The position numbers and the translations under genes are program-made. From the NCBI GenBank assembly GCA_958296195.1, contig OY282455.1, positions 2,976,001-3,040,000 of the forward strand: DNA of 64,000 nucleotides, in the 5' to 3' direction. Positions 22,904-32,214 of the stretch are shown here, in pieces; the first letter of the stretch is position 1; every line of letters begins with the position of its first letter. A model generated the notes under the pieces. That model did no database searches. It saw nothing but the letters and a program-made list of their open reading frames with translations, and had not been told where the DNA came from. This DNA comes from an uncultured Pseudomonadales bacterium. GTDB lineage: Bacteria > Pseudomonadota > Gammaproteobacteria > Pseudomonadales > Azotimanducaceae.

Positions 22904-24178
22904 CTAGACGCCCCGTAACCTGAAGCGGGCGCGCACGCCCTCATCGACTTGTTCGGCGGAAGTGATCTCCGTTTCCGCCTTGGCGGCCAAGGCTTCGCGC
23001 AGAACCTCCACATCCTCGTAGTTCTTCAGCAGGAGGTCCACGTTGAACTCCCCCCTAGACCGATTGTAGTCAATGCTGGCGACCCTCATCGAGGGCTTAA
23101 GGACGGCGGCCACGTGCCCTACCAAGCTGACGAGGGAGGCGTCGGCGCTTTGCGTCGGCGCACCCAGCCTGGAGCGCAGGCGGCGGCGCAGACTTTGCGC
23201 GGTGACGCTGCCGTCCCCCGGGAAGATGCTCCGGTAAAGGGTTAGGGATTGCGCCTCCAAGGCGTCCGCCCGGGAGGACGACCACCAGCCCTTGGCCGCC
23301 AGCCCCGCCAGGCCCAGCAGCAGCCAAAGCACCGTCAGGACTGCGCAGCGGCGCCACTTGCCGGTCTCTGAAGGCACCGCTGGGGCCGGCTTGTAGGCGT
23401 CCTGCAGAAGATTGATCGCATCGTCCCGCAGCGCCCAGCTTTCCGCCAAATAATTGATGACGCTCAGGTTAAAGCCGTTTTCTGTGGCGGCCTCGGCAGC
23501 GGTTTCGGCCTCCTCAACATGGCCGGCGAAGCGGCTGCGCTCCGCCTCGGTCAGGGCGCCGTTGAGGCAGCGGACCGCGCCGACGTTCAAAGCGCTTAGG
23601 GCCAAGCCCAGACCGGTGCGCTCCACATTGGCCGCTTGGCCGCCGCAGCGAATGAGGGCGACGGCGTCGTCGAACAGAATGCTGGCGCAGTCCGGAACCG
23701 ACGGCAGCAGTTCGGACTCGGCCACCAAGTGTTGCGGCGCCAACTCGACCGAGGCCAGACAGGCCAGCCAGTCCTCCAGGATGGCTTTGGCGACCAGGCA
23801 GCAACGCACCGGCACCCCGCTCCGCACCAGCCCCGGCGCGATGTGCAGGTCTTCGATGTCGGTCGCCAGGAACTCCTCAACAACAAACGGCAGCGCCTGC
23901 TTGATCTGCCCCGCCCGGCGGCCGGGAACCTCGCATTGCAGGCAGAGCACATGATCGTTGGGCGCCAGCGCCACCACTTCCGGTGCCTCTCCGGCAAGGT
24001 TGGCAGCGCCCTCTTCCCCGTCTTGGCCGTTCGTCAACGCTTGCAGACCTTCGTAATCGGCCCAGCCCTGCCGGCGGCGGCCGTCGCCGTCCGCGAGCAG
24101 CCACTGACAGTGCAGGCGGAAGCCGTCGCCAAGCCGTTCGGCCGGGGTCAGCAAGCGGATGAATAGGGTCGATGGCAT
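22904..24178 (-). CDS. gspL: Type II secretion protein GspL
   Basis: 424 residues. The large N-terminal part is the actin-like cytoplasmic domain ('CLQCEVPGRRAGQIKQALPF', 'VEEFLATDIEDLHIA'), which in the family binds the GspE N-terminus. A single membrane helix ('LTVLWLLLGLAGLAAKGWW', about residues 278-297) leads to a periplasmic ferredoxin-like domain ('LVSLVGHVAAVLKPSMRVAS'). It links ATP hydrolysis to the platform and to GspM. The stop is contiguous with gspM's start. Confidence 0.9.
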   Translation of the reverse strand: MPSTLFIRLLTPAERLGDGFRLHCQWLLADGDGRRRQGWADYEGLQALTNGQDGEEGAANLAGEAPEVVALAPNDHVLCLQCEVPGRRAGQIKQALPFVVEEFLATDIEDLHIAPGLVRSGVPVRCCLVAKAILEDWLACLASVELAPQHLVAESELLPSVPDCASILFDDAVALIRCGGQAANVERTGLGLALSALNVGAVRCLNGALTEAERSRFAGHVEEAETAAEAATENGFNLSVINYLAESWALRDDAINLLQDAYKPAPAVPSETGKWRRCAVLTVLWLLLGLAGLAAKGWWSSSRADALEAQSLTLYRSIFPGDGSVTAQSLRRRLRSRLGAPTQSADASLVSLVGHVAAVLKPSMRVASIDYNRSRGEFNVDLLLKNYEDVEVLREALAAKAETEITSAEQVDEGVRARFRLRGV

Positions 24179-24193
24179 GGGTTTGCCCGCGCG

Positions 24194-25288
24194 TCAGCTT
24201 TCTTCGGTTTGGACTTCCAAGCGCGACAGGAAATCCCGGCCCATGTCCCTGGACAGCAACGTCATGGCGCCATTGTCCAAGTCACGATGCAGCACCGATG
24301 TTAGCACGGCGATGCTGCGGCCGACCTGCACCCGCACCTGCACCTCGAAGTATTCGCTGGCCACCGACAGCAGCCCGCTCACCCCGCCGAATTCTGGAAA
24401 GGCGTCCTGCGCCGTGAAGTCGTTTAGGTCCTCGAAGGCGCGCTCCGTTTCCATGAGCCGCTGCATGCGCAGTTCATCCACTGTCGCAGTCGGCTCCAAC
24501 GCCGCCAAGGTTTGGCTGGTGGCGGTGTTGACGTTGATCTTCAGCTTATGCGTTGGCAGGGCGCAAACATGGGGGGCCAAGCGCTCAAAGTCGGCCTGAG
24601 TCATGCCGTGCAGCAGGCGCAACTCGGAAATGTGGGCCAGCCGGCGGTCGGACGTACGATAGGCGGGGTCTTGGCCTAGATACTCCTGATCCTCGGCGCC
24701 GGCGTCCAGACCGGTCTGCGAAACCTCTTGATTGTCGTCCATCCAATCCAAGGCGGCTTCCGCGGCCCGCTCTGAAACTTGCAGGTTGCGCAGCAAAGTC
24801 TTGAAGCGCCCCAGATGGCTTGCGCCGTCGGGGCTGGGGTCGTCAGGTGGGGCGTCGCTGGGATTCTCGGCGGTGCCATCGCCGAGTTCGCCGGGAGCGG
24901 GCTCGTCCTCTTGGTCGGCAAGCGCGTTGACGTTGAAGCAGCCGTTCAGGTCCCTCGCCTGTATTTCGATGAGGCCTACGGCGTCAAGCGCCAAGGGGGG
25001 CACGGCTTGCGCCCAGGGCTCCTGCAGGTGGTCCGCCGGTTTGCCGGAGTCGTTCTCCTCCTGGTCCTTGACCCAATCCTCATGGAGTATCTGCCGCACC
25101 AGCGCCTCACCGCCAAGGGCGTAGGCCAGGGCTTGGTCGTAGCCGAGGCTGCTTTGGCTCTGCGCCAAGCCCAAGCTGTGGCGGGCCGTCAATTGATGGG
25201 TGACGGCGGCCAGGATAGCGGCCACCAGCAGCACGCTGACCAGGGCGACGCCATCGGCCCGGCTTGGATTGCACCGCCGCGTCCTCAT
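24194..25288 (-). CDS. gspK: Type II secretion minor pseudopilin GspK
   Basis: From ATG 25288, which overlaps the gspJ stop by 4 bp, the protein has 364 residues, normal for GspK; the longer open frame upstream is antisense-like noise. The N-terminal 'ADGVALVSVLLVAAILAAVT' is the prepilin cleavage site and helix. The large inserted domain is characteristic ('LNDFTAQDAFPEFGGVSGLL', 'INVNTATSQTLAAL', a helix-hairpin-helix-like GspK core). GspK caps the pseudopilus tip with GspI and GspJ. As usual for GspK, the conserved Glu+5 of other pseudopilins is absent (VALVSVL). Confidence 0.9.
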   Translation of the reverse strand: MRTRRCNPSRADGVALVSVLLVAAILAAVTHQLTARHSLGLAQSQSSLGYDQALAYALGGEALVRQILHEDWVKDQEENDSGKPADHLQEPWAQAVPPLALDAVGLIEIQARDLNGCFNVNALADQEDEPAPGELGDGTAENPSDAPPDDPSPDGASHLGRFKTLLRNLQVSERAAEAALDWMDDNQEVSQTGLDAGAEDQEYLGQDPAYRTSDRRLAHISELRLLHGMTQADFERLAPHVCALPTHKLKINVNTATSQTLAALEPTATVDELRMQRLMETERAFEDLNDFTAQDAFPEFGGVSGLLSVASEYFEVQVRVQVGRSIAVLTSVLHRDLDNGAMTLLSRDMGRDFLSRLEVQTEES

Positions 25289-25878
25289 CCGCCGGCCACC
25301 AGCCAGATGCGCTCGACGACGCCGAAAGGCTCGCAGTCCAAACGCATGATGACGGCCGCCAGCTGGGCGCCGGCGGTGGCCTGCAGCGGCCAAAAGCTGT
25401 GCTCCTCGCCGCTGGCGTCCAAGGCTAGGAACTCGACTCCCTCCACCTCCCTAAGCAGGCGCTGCGTCAAGGGCTCCGTGTCCTGGCTGCGGTCAAGGAC
25501 GTTCCAATAGATGCGCTGCAAGTCTCCATCGCGTATTTGATAGGCCACTCTTTGCACTTCCGCCCGGTGCGACCTTAGCGGGTTGCGCCAGCCGAGGCGG
25601 GAAAATTCGATCAAGCCGCTGCTGTCGATCGCCACCGCCGGCAAGGGGTCGCCGAGCATGTCTCGAACCGGCCGATCGGTGATCTGCATGAAGTCCCGCT
25701 TGAGGATGTACATGGCCCGCTGCACTTCGCCAAGCCGCTCCGAACGCTCGCCCATGCGCTCTTCGTTGGTCAGCACTTGGGACATCAGCGTCGCCGAGAT
25801 GCTGCCGACCACCGCGAAAATCGCCATAGCCACCAGCATCTCCACTAGGGTGAAGCCTTGTTGCGGAGTGCGCATCAA
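25285..25878 (-). CDS. gspJ: Type II secretion minor pseudopilin GspJ
   Basis: 197 residues, beginning 'MMRTPQQGFTLVEMLVAMAI', with the type IV prepilin site (cleavage after Gly, Phe+1, Glu+5) and hydrophobic helix. The middle has 'LGEVQRAMYILKRDFMQITD' and 'RPVRDMLGDPLPAV', standard GspJ. It forms the tip trimer with GspI and GspK. It overlaps gspI by 4 bp upstream and gspK by 4 bp downstream, indicating translational coupling. Confidence 0.93.
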   Translation of the reverse strand: MMRTPQQGFTLVEMLVAMAIFAVVGSISATLMSQVLTNEERMGERSERLGEVQRAMYILKRDFMQITDRPVRDMLGDPLPAVAIDSSGLIEFSRLGWRNPLRSHRAEVQRVAYQIRDGDLQRIYWNVLDRSQDTEPLTQRLLREVEGVEFLALDASGEEHSFWPLQATAGAQLAAVIMRLDCEPFGVVERIWLVAGG

Positions 25879-26294
25879 CGGCGTCCGACGAAGCCGACCA
25901 GGTGTCCGAAGGGGCCCTCCTGCCGGCCCTCCACCAACTCATGCACCTCGATTTCAACCCGATACAGGGATGGATGGGAGGTGGCGGCCACATTCTGCCG
26001 CACCCGCCAGCGGCGCCCCGCCAAAATCACCGTCTCCGACTCCCGACCCGAAGCGACGGAGCCGGGATTGTTCCGACGCCTGAGTTGAAAGCGCACCAGT
26101 TGGTTCTCCGCCACCCAATGGGCGGCGGCGCGGCGCTCCAAAGACCAAACTTGAAAGGCGACGTTGCCGACGGCTGAGGACACGACCAGGCCGGCGACCG
26201 AAAGCACCAGCAAGGCGATCAACATCTCGATGAGCGTGAAGCCGCGCTTCGCTCGGCCTTGCTTGGCTGCTCGGTTGGGGCGGCAAGTGGGCAT
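25875..26294 (-). CDS. gspI: Type II secretion minor pseudopilin GspI
   Basis: 139 residues from ATG 26294. The prepilin site 'KRGFTLIEMLIALLVLSVAG' follows a 17-residue basic leader; the globular part includes 'WVAENQLVRFQL' and 'ESETVILAGRRWRVRQNVAA', typical of GspI. It nucleates the minor-pseudopilin tip. It starts 14 bp after gspH and overlaps gspJ. Confidence 0.92.
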   Translation of the reverse strand: MPTCRPNRAAKQGRAKRGFTLIEMLIALLVLSVAGLVVSSAVGNVAFQVWSLERRAAAHWVAENQLVRFQLRRRNNPGSVASGRESETVILAGRRWRVRQNVAATSHPSLYRVEIEVHELVEGRQEGPFGHLVGFVGRR

Positions 26295-26308
26295 GGGTCG
26301 GCAGGCTG

Positions 26309-26902
26309 CTAGCCTTGCGGTTCGACTTCGGTCACCGCCAAGCCGTCGCTGCGCACCACCCAAGGGACGGCGTTCCAGGTGGGCGAGACGGTCCACTCGA
26401 ATGGCGTCACTTCGCCGCTGGAGAAGATGATGATGTCCGGCATGTCTTTTTTGGCCTTCTCCTTCTCCCTGTCTTCCTCGGAGGCTGCATCCAAGCTGAG
26501 TTCGCCAGCCTCAAGCCCGTCCACCTCCACCGAGAACTCAATGCGCGGCGTCAAGCCGTCGGCAAGGAACGGGCGGTATTGCTGCGCCACCCACTTCCCA
26601 GTCATCGGTTCGAACTCGACGAATCGATAGGCGTTTCTCTGCACATGGACGCCCCACTCCCGATTGCGCTGCAGGGCGCTTTCCCGGGCCAATTCAAGGC
26701 GCACCTGAATGCGCTCCGCCACGCCGCGCAGGCGCTGCGCCTCATCGGCGCCGGTGAAGCCCAATATGACAGTTCCGCTCAGCACCGCGGCAATGGCGAT
26801 GACCACCAAGATTTCCAGCAGCGTGAACCCCGTGACTGGGGAAGCACTGGGCCAATGCCTGCTTAGCCGCTCCGAAGCGGCATTTAATTCATTTGAAATC
26901 AA
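26309..26902 (-). CDS. gspH: Type II secretion minor pseudopilin GspH
   Basis: 197 residues with 'PVTGFTLLEILVVIAIAAVL' (prepilin site near residue 24), then 'LRGVAERIQVRLELARESAL' and 'REWGVHVQRNAYRFV', the GspH core. The only start before the leader is TTG 26902, without a visible ribosome binding site. The 28 bp after gspG are unusually AT-rich, so expression may be low, as suits a minor pseudopilin. A charged insert ('ASEEDREKEKAKKD') is unusual. Confidence 0.9.
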   Translation of the reverse strand: MISNELNAASERLSRHWPSASPVTGFTLLEILVVIAIAAVLSGTVILGFTGADEAQRLRGVAERIQVRLELARESALQRNREWGVHVQRNAYRFVEFEPMTGKWVAQQYRPFLADGLTPRIEFSVEVDGLEAGELSLDAASEEDREKEKAKKDMPDIIIFSSGEVTPFEWTVSPTWNAVPWVVRSDGLAVTEVEPQG

Positions 26903-26930
26903 TGAGTTAAAAAATTTCTATAACTCTGCT

Positions 26931-27356
26931 TCAAATATCTGAGAAGCGGATGTCCGCGTTGACCCCCTCGCCGCCCTCCAGACCGTCCGCGCCGAGCGAG
27001 AACAAGATGAAATCACTGTCGTTGCGCTCATAGACATAGGGGGAGTTCCAAGGGTCCTGGGGCAACTTCTTGATGTAGCCGTCCGGATTCCAATTCCTTG
27101 GTTCAGGGAACCCGGAGGGCCGGCTGACCAGGGCTTCAAGGCCCTGATCCGTGCTGGGATACCGAAAGTTGTCGAGGCGGTACATGTCCAAGGCGCTGGC
27201 GAGCACCCGCAAGTCGGTTTCGGCGGCGGTGATGCGGGCTTGGTCCGGACGGGACAGCAGATTTGGCACGATCACCGCGCCGAGGATGCCGATGATGACC
27301 ACCACCACTAGGATTTCGATCAAGGTGAACCCTTGTTGACCCCACTTGTGGGCCAT
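26931..27356 (-). CDS. gspG: Type II secretion major pseudopilin GspG
   Basis: 141 residues. N-terminal 'QQGFTLIEILVVVVIIGILG' and 'AVIVPNLLSRPDQAR' is the canonical GspG prepilin region; 'DMYRLDNFRYPSTDQGLEAL' and 'DPWNSPYVYE' form the Ca-binding globular domain. GspG polymerises into the pseudopilus that pushes folded substrates through the outer-membrane secretin. The gene follows gspF after 79 bp. Confidence 0.96.
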   Translation of the reverse strand: MAHKWGQQGFTLIEILVVVVIIGILGAVIVPNLLSRPDQARITAAETDLRVLASALDMYRLDNFRYPSTDQGLEALVSRPSGFPEPRNWNPDGYIKKLPQDPWNSPYVYERNDSDFILFSLGADGLEGGEGVNADIRFSDI

Positions 27357-27435
27357 TGCGCATGCCTCCGAACTGCAACTTCAACGGCTGGCTAGTCTAG
27401 CACGGGACAGGCGGCTCGCTCGGCGGCCTTGGCGC

Positions 27436-28653
27436 CTAAACCAGTTGATTCATGTTCAGGATGGGCATCAGGATGGCGATGACGATGAACATGACCATGC
27501 CCCCCATGAGCAGCAGCATCAACGGCTGAAACAGCGCCACCAAGGTGGTGACGACGCGCTCGACCTCGGCCTGCTGATGCCGGGCCACCTTGTCCAGCAT
27601 GGCGTCCAGCTCGCCGGATGCCTCGCCGCTGGCGACCATGTGCAGCAGCATGGGCGGGAAGTGCCCTACTCCCTCCAAGCCGGCGCGCAGGCTGACGCCT
27701 TCGCTGACCCGCTGGGCGGCTTCCCGCAGCCGGCTCTGCAGCCAGGTGTTGGACACCACTTCGCTGGCGATGCCCATGGCCTCCACCAAAGGCACGCCGC
27801 TGCCGTTGAGTATGCTCAGGGTATTGGCGTAGCGGGCGGCGCTGGCGGCGCGGGTGATGCGCCGCAACAACGGCAGGCTGAGTTTTTGCCGGTCCCAGGC
27901 CAAGCGGAGCAACGGCCGGCGCAGCAGCCTTTGCACGGCCAAGACCACTGCGCCGCAGCCCAGCAGCAGCGCCCACCACCACTGTTGGGTCCAAGCGGAG
28001 GCGCCGATCAGCAGGCGCGTCGTCCAGGGTAGTTCCCGTCCCATGTTGTCCAGCACGCGAATCATGTCCGGCACGACGAAGACCATCAGAGCGCCGACGA
28101 TGAGCAGCGCTACAAAGAACAGCACAACCGGGTACAGAAGCGCCATCTCCACGTTGCGCCAAGCCTCGAACTGACGCTCCGTGTAGTCGGCGAGGTTCTC
28201 CAGCACACGGTCGAGAAAGCCGGACTGCTCCCCGGCCGCCACGGTGGAGCGATAAAGTGTGTTGAAACTGGCGGGGAACTCGCCTAGGCTGGCCGCCAGC
28301 GATTGACCTTCCAGCACTCGGCTGCGCACGGCCATGACCAAGGCCCGCACCGGTTGCTTCTCCGCCTGCTGGGCCACGGCGTCGAGCGCCTCGTCAAGGG
28401 GCAGCCCGGCGCCAACCAAGGTGGCCAACTGGCGGGTCACCAGCACCCGGTCGAGACCCTTCAAGCGTTGTCCAAAACCAAACATGGGCGTTTGGCGACC
28501 GCCGCGGCGACTCTTCACGGCGGCGTTCACACTCAGTGGCGCCAGCCCTTGGTCCCGCAGCAGTTGGCGGACTTGGCGAAGGCTGTCGGCTTCAAGCACG
28601 CCTTTGCGCCGCCGCCCGCCGGCGTCCAAGGCGGTGTATTCGAATGCGGCCAC
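27436..28653 (-). CDS. gspF: Type II secretion platform protein GspF
   Basis: 405 residues from GTG 28653. It has an N-terminal cytoplasmic domain ('FEYTALDAGGRRRKGVLEAD', 'LLRDQGLAPLSV'), then two T2SF repeats with three membrane helices. Family motifs include 'LATLVGAGLPLDEALDAVAQ', 'GEQSGFLDRVLENLADYTER' and 'VASGEASGELDAMLDKVARH'. It is the polytopic inner-membrane platform protein on which GspE acts. Confidence 0.95.
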   Translation of the reverse strand: MAAFEYTALDAGGRRRKGVLEADSLRQVRQLLRDQGLAPLSVNAAVKSRRGGRQTPMFGFGQRLKGLDRVLVTRQLATLVGAGLPLDEALDAVAQQAEKQPVRALVMAVRSRVLEGQSLAASLGEFPASFNTLYRSTVAAGEQSGFLDRVLENLADYTERQFEAWRNVEMALLYPVVLFFVALLIVGALMVFVVPDMIRVLDNMGRELPWTTRLLIGASAWTQQWWWALLLGCGAVVLAVQRLLRRPLLRLAWDRQKLSLPLLRRITRAASAARYANTLSILNGSGVPLVEAMGIASEVVSNTWLQSRLREAAQRVSEGVSLRAGLEGVGHFPPMLLHMVASGEASGELDAMLDKVARHQQAEVERVVTTLVALFQPLMLLLMGGMVMFIVIAILMPILNMNQLV

Positions 28654-28669
28654 GGTCGGCGTCCTCGCC

Positions 28670-30193
28670 CTAACGGGTGACCCGCAGCACCTCCTGCAAG
28701 GAGGTCACGCCGGCCAGCACCTTGGTACACCCATCCATGCGAATGCTCGCCGATCGTCGATGAGTGTGCTCCGCGAGCACCTGCTCCGAACTGCGATCAT
28801 GGATCAGCTGCTGCATCGTCTCGTCAATGACGGCCAACTCGTAGATGCCGGTGCGTCCCCGGTAGCCGGTGTTGCCGCAGGCGGCGCAGCCGGCGGCGTC
28901 GAACACGGCTGCGGAGTCCATTTGCAGGAACTCCAGCTCCGAAGGCGAGGCTTGGCGCTGCTGGCGGCATTCGGGGCACAGCACCCGCACTAGGCGCTGC
29001 GCCAAGCAGCCAATCAAGCTGGAGGACAGCAGAAAGGGTTCAATGCCCATATCGACCAAGCGCGTCACCGCCCCCACCGCCGTGTTGGTATGCAGGGTGG
29101 AGAGCACCAAATGCCCGGTCAGGCTGGCTTGCACGGCGATTTCCGCAGTCTCCAGATCGCGGATTTCCCCTACCATCACCACATCCGGGTCCTGCCGCAG
29201 GATGGCCCGCAGGCCCCGGGCGAAGGTCATGTCCGACTTGAGGTTGACCTGGGTTTGGCCGACGCCGGGCAGGTTGTATTCGATCGGGTCCTCCACCGTT
29301 AGGATGTTGATGGTGCGCGTGGAAAGCTCCGCAAGGGAGGCGTAAAGGGTGGTGGTTTTGCCGGAGCCGGTGGGTCCGGTCACCAGCAGGATGCCGTGCG
29401 GCCGATGCACTAGGTGGCGCACGCGGGTGAGGTCCTGGTCCGACATGCCCAAGCGGGCCAGCCGCAACCGCCCGGCCTGCTTGTCGAGCAGACGCAGCAC
29501 CACCCGCTCGCCGTTGCCCACCGGCATGGTGGAAACCCGCACGTCCACCTCCCGGCCGCCGATGCGCAGGCCGATGCGTCCGTCCTGGGGAATGCGCTTC
29601 TCCGCGATGTCCAGTTTGGCCATGACCTTGATGCGGGAGACCAGCAGGGGCGCAAGCTGCCGTTTCGGCTGCACCACCTCACGCATGACCCCATCGACTC
29701 GGAAGCGGACGATCAACTCCTTCTCGAAGGTTTCTATATGCACGTCCGAAGCATTCTCGCGGATGGCCTCGGCCAGAAGCGCGTTGATCAGCCGAATGAC
29801 GGGCGCATTGTCCTCCTGATCGAGCAGATCTTCGGTCTCTGGCACCGCGTCGGCCAAGCTGGCCAAGTCCAGCTCATCGCCCAGGTCCTCGACCATCTGC
29901 CGCGCTTCCGAGGCGTCCCGCGCATAGGCGGCGTTAAGCACCTGTTCGAATTCGGCGGCATCCACCAGCCGCAGCCGCAAGGCCCGGCCGGCAAAGCGCC
30001 TGATCTCTCCCAAAGTCGCTAGAGAGGGAGGTTCACGGCACACCACATCCACGCCGTTGGCACCTGGTTCCGCGTTGGTGATGGCGGCGCCGAAGCGACG
30101 GGCAAAGGAGAACGGCAGCAGGCGCACACCGTCGCCCCCGGCCTCCGCTGGCGCGGCGGCCTCGGCAACGGACGCTTCGACAACGTCGCTCAT
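28670..30193 (-). CDS. gspE: Type II secretion ATPase GspE
   Basis: 507 residues from ATG 30193 (the open frame extends further without support). The N-terminal GspE-N domain binds GspL. The ATPase core has Walker A '[20 protein letters not shown]', the Asp box '[20 protein letters not shown]', Walker B '[20 protein letters not shown]' and the His box '[20 protein letters not shown]'. The zinc-binding tetracysteine (CPEC ... [17 protein letters not shown]) is intact. It powers pseudopilus assembly. First gene of the operon E-F-G-H-I-J-K-L-M; gspC and gspD must be elsewhere. Confidence 0.96.
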   Translation of the reverse strand: MSDVVEASVAEAAAPAEAGGDGVRLLPFSFARRFGAAITNAEPGANGVDVVCREPPSLATLGEIRRFAGRALRLRLVDAAEFEQVLNAAYARDASEARQMVEDLGDELDLASLADAVPETEDLLDQEDNAPVIRLINALLAEAIRENASDVHIETFEKELIVRFRVDGVMREVVQPKRQLAPLLVSRIKVMAKLDIAEKRIPQDGRIGLRIGGREVDVRVSTMPVGNGERVVLRLLDKQAGRLRLARLGMSDQDLTRVRHLVHRPHGILLVTGPTGSGKTTTLYASLAELSTRTINILTVEDPIEYNLPGVGQTQVNLKSDMTFARGLRAILRQDPDVVMVGEIRDLETAEIAVQASLTGHLVLSTLHTNTAVGAVTRLVDMGIEPFLLSSSLIGCLAQRLVRVLCPECRQQRQASPSELEFLQMDSAAVFDAAGCAACGNTGYRGRTGIYELAVIDETMQQLIHDRSSEQVLAEHTHRRSASIRMDGCTKVLAGVTSLQEVLRVTR

Positions 30194-30291
30194 CTGCGCA
30201 CCATTCCAATGCAGTTCACCGGGCACGGATGATAGCAGCCTCCTGCGGAAAGACATAAGGCGGCGTTGCAGAGGGATTGAGCGGCAAGCAG

Positions 30292-30326
30292 GCGACGAAC
30301 GGCGTCATCCAAGCGACGAACGGCGT
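30292..30326. repeat. 14-bp direct repeat in the gspE/coiled-coil intergenic region
   Basis: GCGACGAACGGCGT occurs at 30292-30305 and 30313-30326, starts 21 bp (two helical turns) apart, between two divergent genes. Could be a paired regulator site; no known motif recognised. Confidence 0.5.
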
Positions 30327-30399
30327 AGACCCGCCTTGACAGGCCATAGGCCAATCGCGCACAGTTGGCGTCTGTTGCAAACCACGCTGGCGCAGTTCC

Positions 30400-31023
30400 A
30401 TGAGCGAAGCCATCGCCTTCGACACCCACGAGTTCGTCAAGAACCTCACCCAAAACGGCTTCACCACAGAGCAGGCGGAAGCGCTGGCCAAGGAGCAGGT
30501 CGCCCTGCTCAACAGCAACTTGGCCAACAAGCAGGACATTGAGGCCCTGCGCCTAGCTACGAAGCAAGACACCGCCGCCATCCGCAAGGACATTGAGGTG
30601 CTGCGGCAGGAAACCAAGAACGACATCGCCATCATCCGCAAGGACATCGAGGTGCTGCGGCAGGAAACCGCGCAAAACATCGAGATGCTGCGGCAGGAAA
30701 CCAAGAACGACATCGCCATCGTCCGGAAGGACATCGAAGTGCTGCGGCAGGAAACAAAGAAGGACGTCGCCGTCGTCCAGAACGACATCGCCATCGTTCG
30801 GAAGGACATTGAGGTGCTGCGGCAGGAAACCGCGCAAAACATCGAGATGCTGCGGCAGGGAACGAAGAACGACATTGAAGTGCTGCGGCGGGAAACGGAG
30901 AAAGTTATTGCACTCGTGCAGCGGGACATCGCGGTTATTAAGGTGGATCTCCTCAAATGGTTGGTTGGCGCACTAATCGCCCAAAGCGGGCTGGTCGTCT
31001 CCCTCGTGGTCACCTTGGTCTGA
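30400..31023 (+). CDS. DUF1640-like coiled-coil protein with C-terminal membrane anchor
   Basis: 207 residues. The N-terminal 'FDTHEFVKNLTQNGFTTEQA' and 'EALAKEQVALL' is the head of the DUF1640/MCUR1-like (CCDC90) family. The middle is a long helix built from repeated blocks such as RKDIEVLRQETKNDIAI and RQETAQNIEML, mixing 7- and 11-residue periods; the DNA repeats too. The C-terminus is one hydrophobic helix ('WLVGALIAQSGLVVSLVVTL'). Bacterial members are predicted membrane-tethered coiled-coil trimers of unknown role; the mitochondrial relatives assist the calcium uniporter. The copy number of repeats may vary between strains by recombination. It is divergent from gspE. Confidence 0.75.
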   Translation: MSEAIAFDTHEFVKNLTQNGFTTEQAEALAKEQVALLNSNLANKQDIEALRLATKQDTAAIRKDIEVLRQETKNDIAIIRKDIEVLRQETAQNIEMLRQETKNDIAIVRKDIEVLRQETKKDVAVVQNDIAIVRKDIEVLRQETAQNIEMLRQGTKNDIEVLRRETEKVIALVQRDIAVIKVDLLKWLVGALIAQSGLVVSLVVTLV

Positions 31024-31084
31024 CTGATGGGTTCACGCTCGGCCTATGCCTACTAGCGGCTTGGCGATTTAGGGGAGGTGCCGC

Positions 31085-32101
31085 TTGCGCTTCACGGGCG
31101 CCCATATCCTGAGCATCGATCAATTCGCCCGGCCCGACATCGACCGACTCTTCGCCGTTGCCGATGATCTGCGTCCCTACGCGGACCGCCTCCGCACCAC
31201 CCGCATTCTGCAGGGGGCCATTTTGTCCAGCATGTTCTTCGAACCCTCCACCAGAACCCGCATCTCCTTCGGCTCCGCCTTCAACCTGCTCGGCGGCGAG
31301 GTGCGGGAGACCACTGGGATCAAGGCCTCCTCCCTAGCCAAGGGCGAGTCCCTGCAGGACACGGCCCGGGTGCTGTCCGGCTACAGCGACCTGATCGTGA
31401 TGCGCCACCCGCAGGCGGGCTCGGTGGCGGAGTTCGCCGAGGCCAGCCGAGTGCCGGTCATCAACGCCGGGGATGGGGACAACGAGCATCCCAGCCAAGC
31501 CTTTCTGGACCTCTACACCATCAAGCAGGAAATGGCCGGGCGCGGCCAAGGCATCGACGGGCTGCGCATCGCCTTGATTGGGGACCTGCGCTTTGGCCGC
31601 GCCGTCCACTCCCTGTGCAAGTTGCTGGCCCTGTACAACGGCATCAGCTACCACCTAGTCTCGCCGCCGGGCTTGGAGGCGCCGGAGGCCATCGTTGCCG
31701 GCCTGCACCAACGCGGCCACCATGTGGCTCTGCACCACGAACTGGAGGCCGGCATCCGCAATGTCGATATCCTCTACGTCACCCGCACTCAGGAGGAGCG
31801 CTTCCCCACCCAAGTGGAAGCCAACCGCTATCGCGGCCTATTTAGGTTGAACCAGGACATTTACACCCAACACTGCCAGCCGAACACCGTGATCATGCAT
31901 CCCCTGCCCCGAGACTCCCGCAGCGCCGCCCAGGAGCTGGACGCGGATTTGGACGAAAACCCCAACCTAGCCATTTTCCGCCAGACGGACAATGGAGTGG
32001 TGGTGCGCATGGCCATGTTCGCCTTGGTGCTGCAGGTGGCCGAGCAAGTCCACGACCACGCCCAGCCCGTGACTTGGTACACCGCCAAGCGAATGCCCTA
32101 A
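31085..32101 (+). CDS. pyrB: Aspartate carbamoyltransferase catalytic chain
   Basis: 338 residues starting at TTG 31085, with GGGGAGG seven bases upstream. Carbamoyl-phosphate-binding 'FFEPSTRTRISFGSAF', the 80s-loop 'SLAKGESLQDTARVLSGY', 'MRHPQAG', 'INAGDGDNEHPSQAFLDLYT' and 'VIMHPLPRDSR' are all present. It makes carbamoyl-aspartate, the committed pyrimidine step. Length and motifs resemble E. coli PyrB; no pyrI regulatory chain or dihydroorotase gene is adjacent. The 'VTRTQEERFP' site is typical of aspartate rather than ornithine enzymes. Confidence 0.93.
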   Translation: MRFTGAHILSIDQFARPDIDRLFAVADDLRPYADRLRTTRILQGAILSSMFFEPSTRTRISFGSAFNLLGGEVRETTGIKASSLAKGESLQDTARVLSGYSDLIVMRHPQAGSVAEFAEASRVPVINAGDGDNEHPSQAFLDLYTIKQEMAGRGQGIDGLRIALIGDLRFGRAVHSLCKLLALYNGISYHLVSPPGLEAPEAIVAGLHQRGHHVALHHELEAGIRNVDILYVTRTQEERFPTQVEANRYRGLFRLNQDIYTQHCQPNTVIMHPLPRDSRSAAQELDADLDENPNLAIFRQTDNGVVVRMAMFALVLQVAEQVHDHAQPVTWYTAKRMP

Positions 32102-32214
32102 CACACTGGTTTAGGCAACCAATCGAAGTGGATGGCAGCTAGCTGGCGCTTGCTGCCACCCCAGACAGAATCCCTCTGCATTGAAGGGAGGCTGATTTGG
32201 CGGGATTCCAGCCT

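Noticed and set aside
30580-30960. Spaced repeats reminiscent of a CRISPR array
   Set aside because: The repeats are in-frame coding blocks of a coiled-coil protein with variable spacing; no unique spacers or cas genes.
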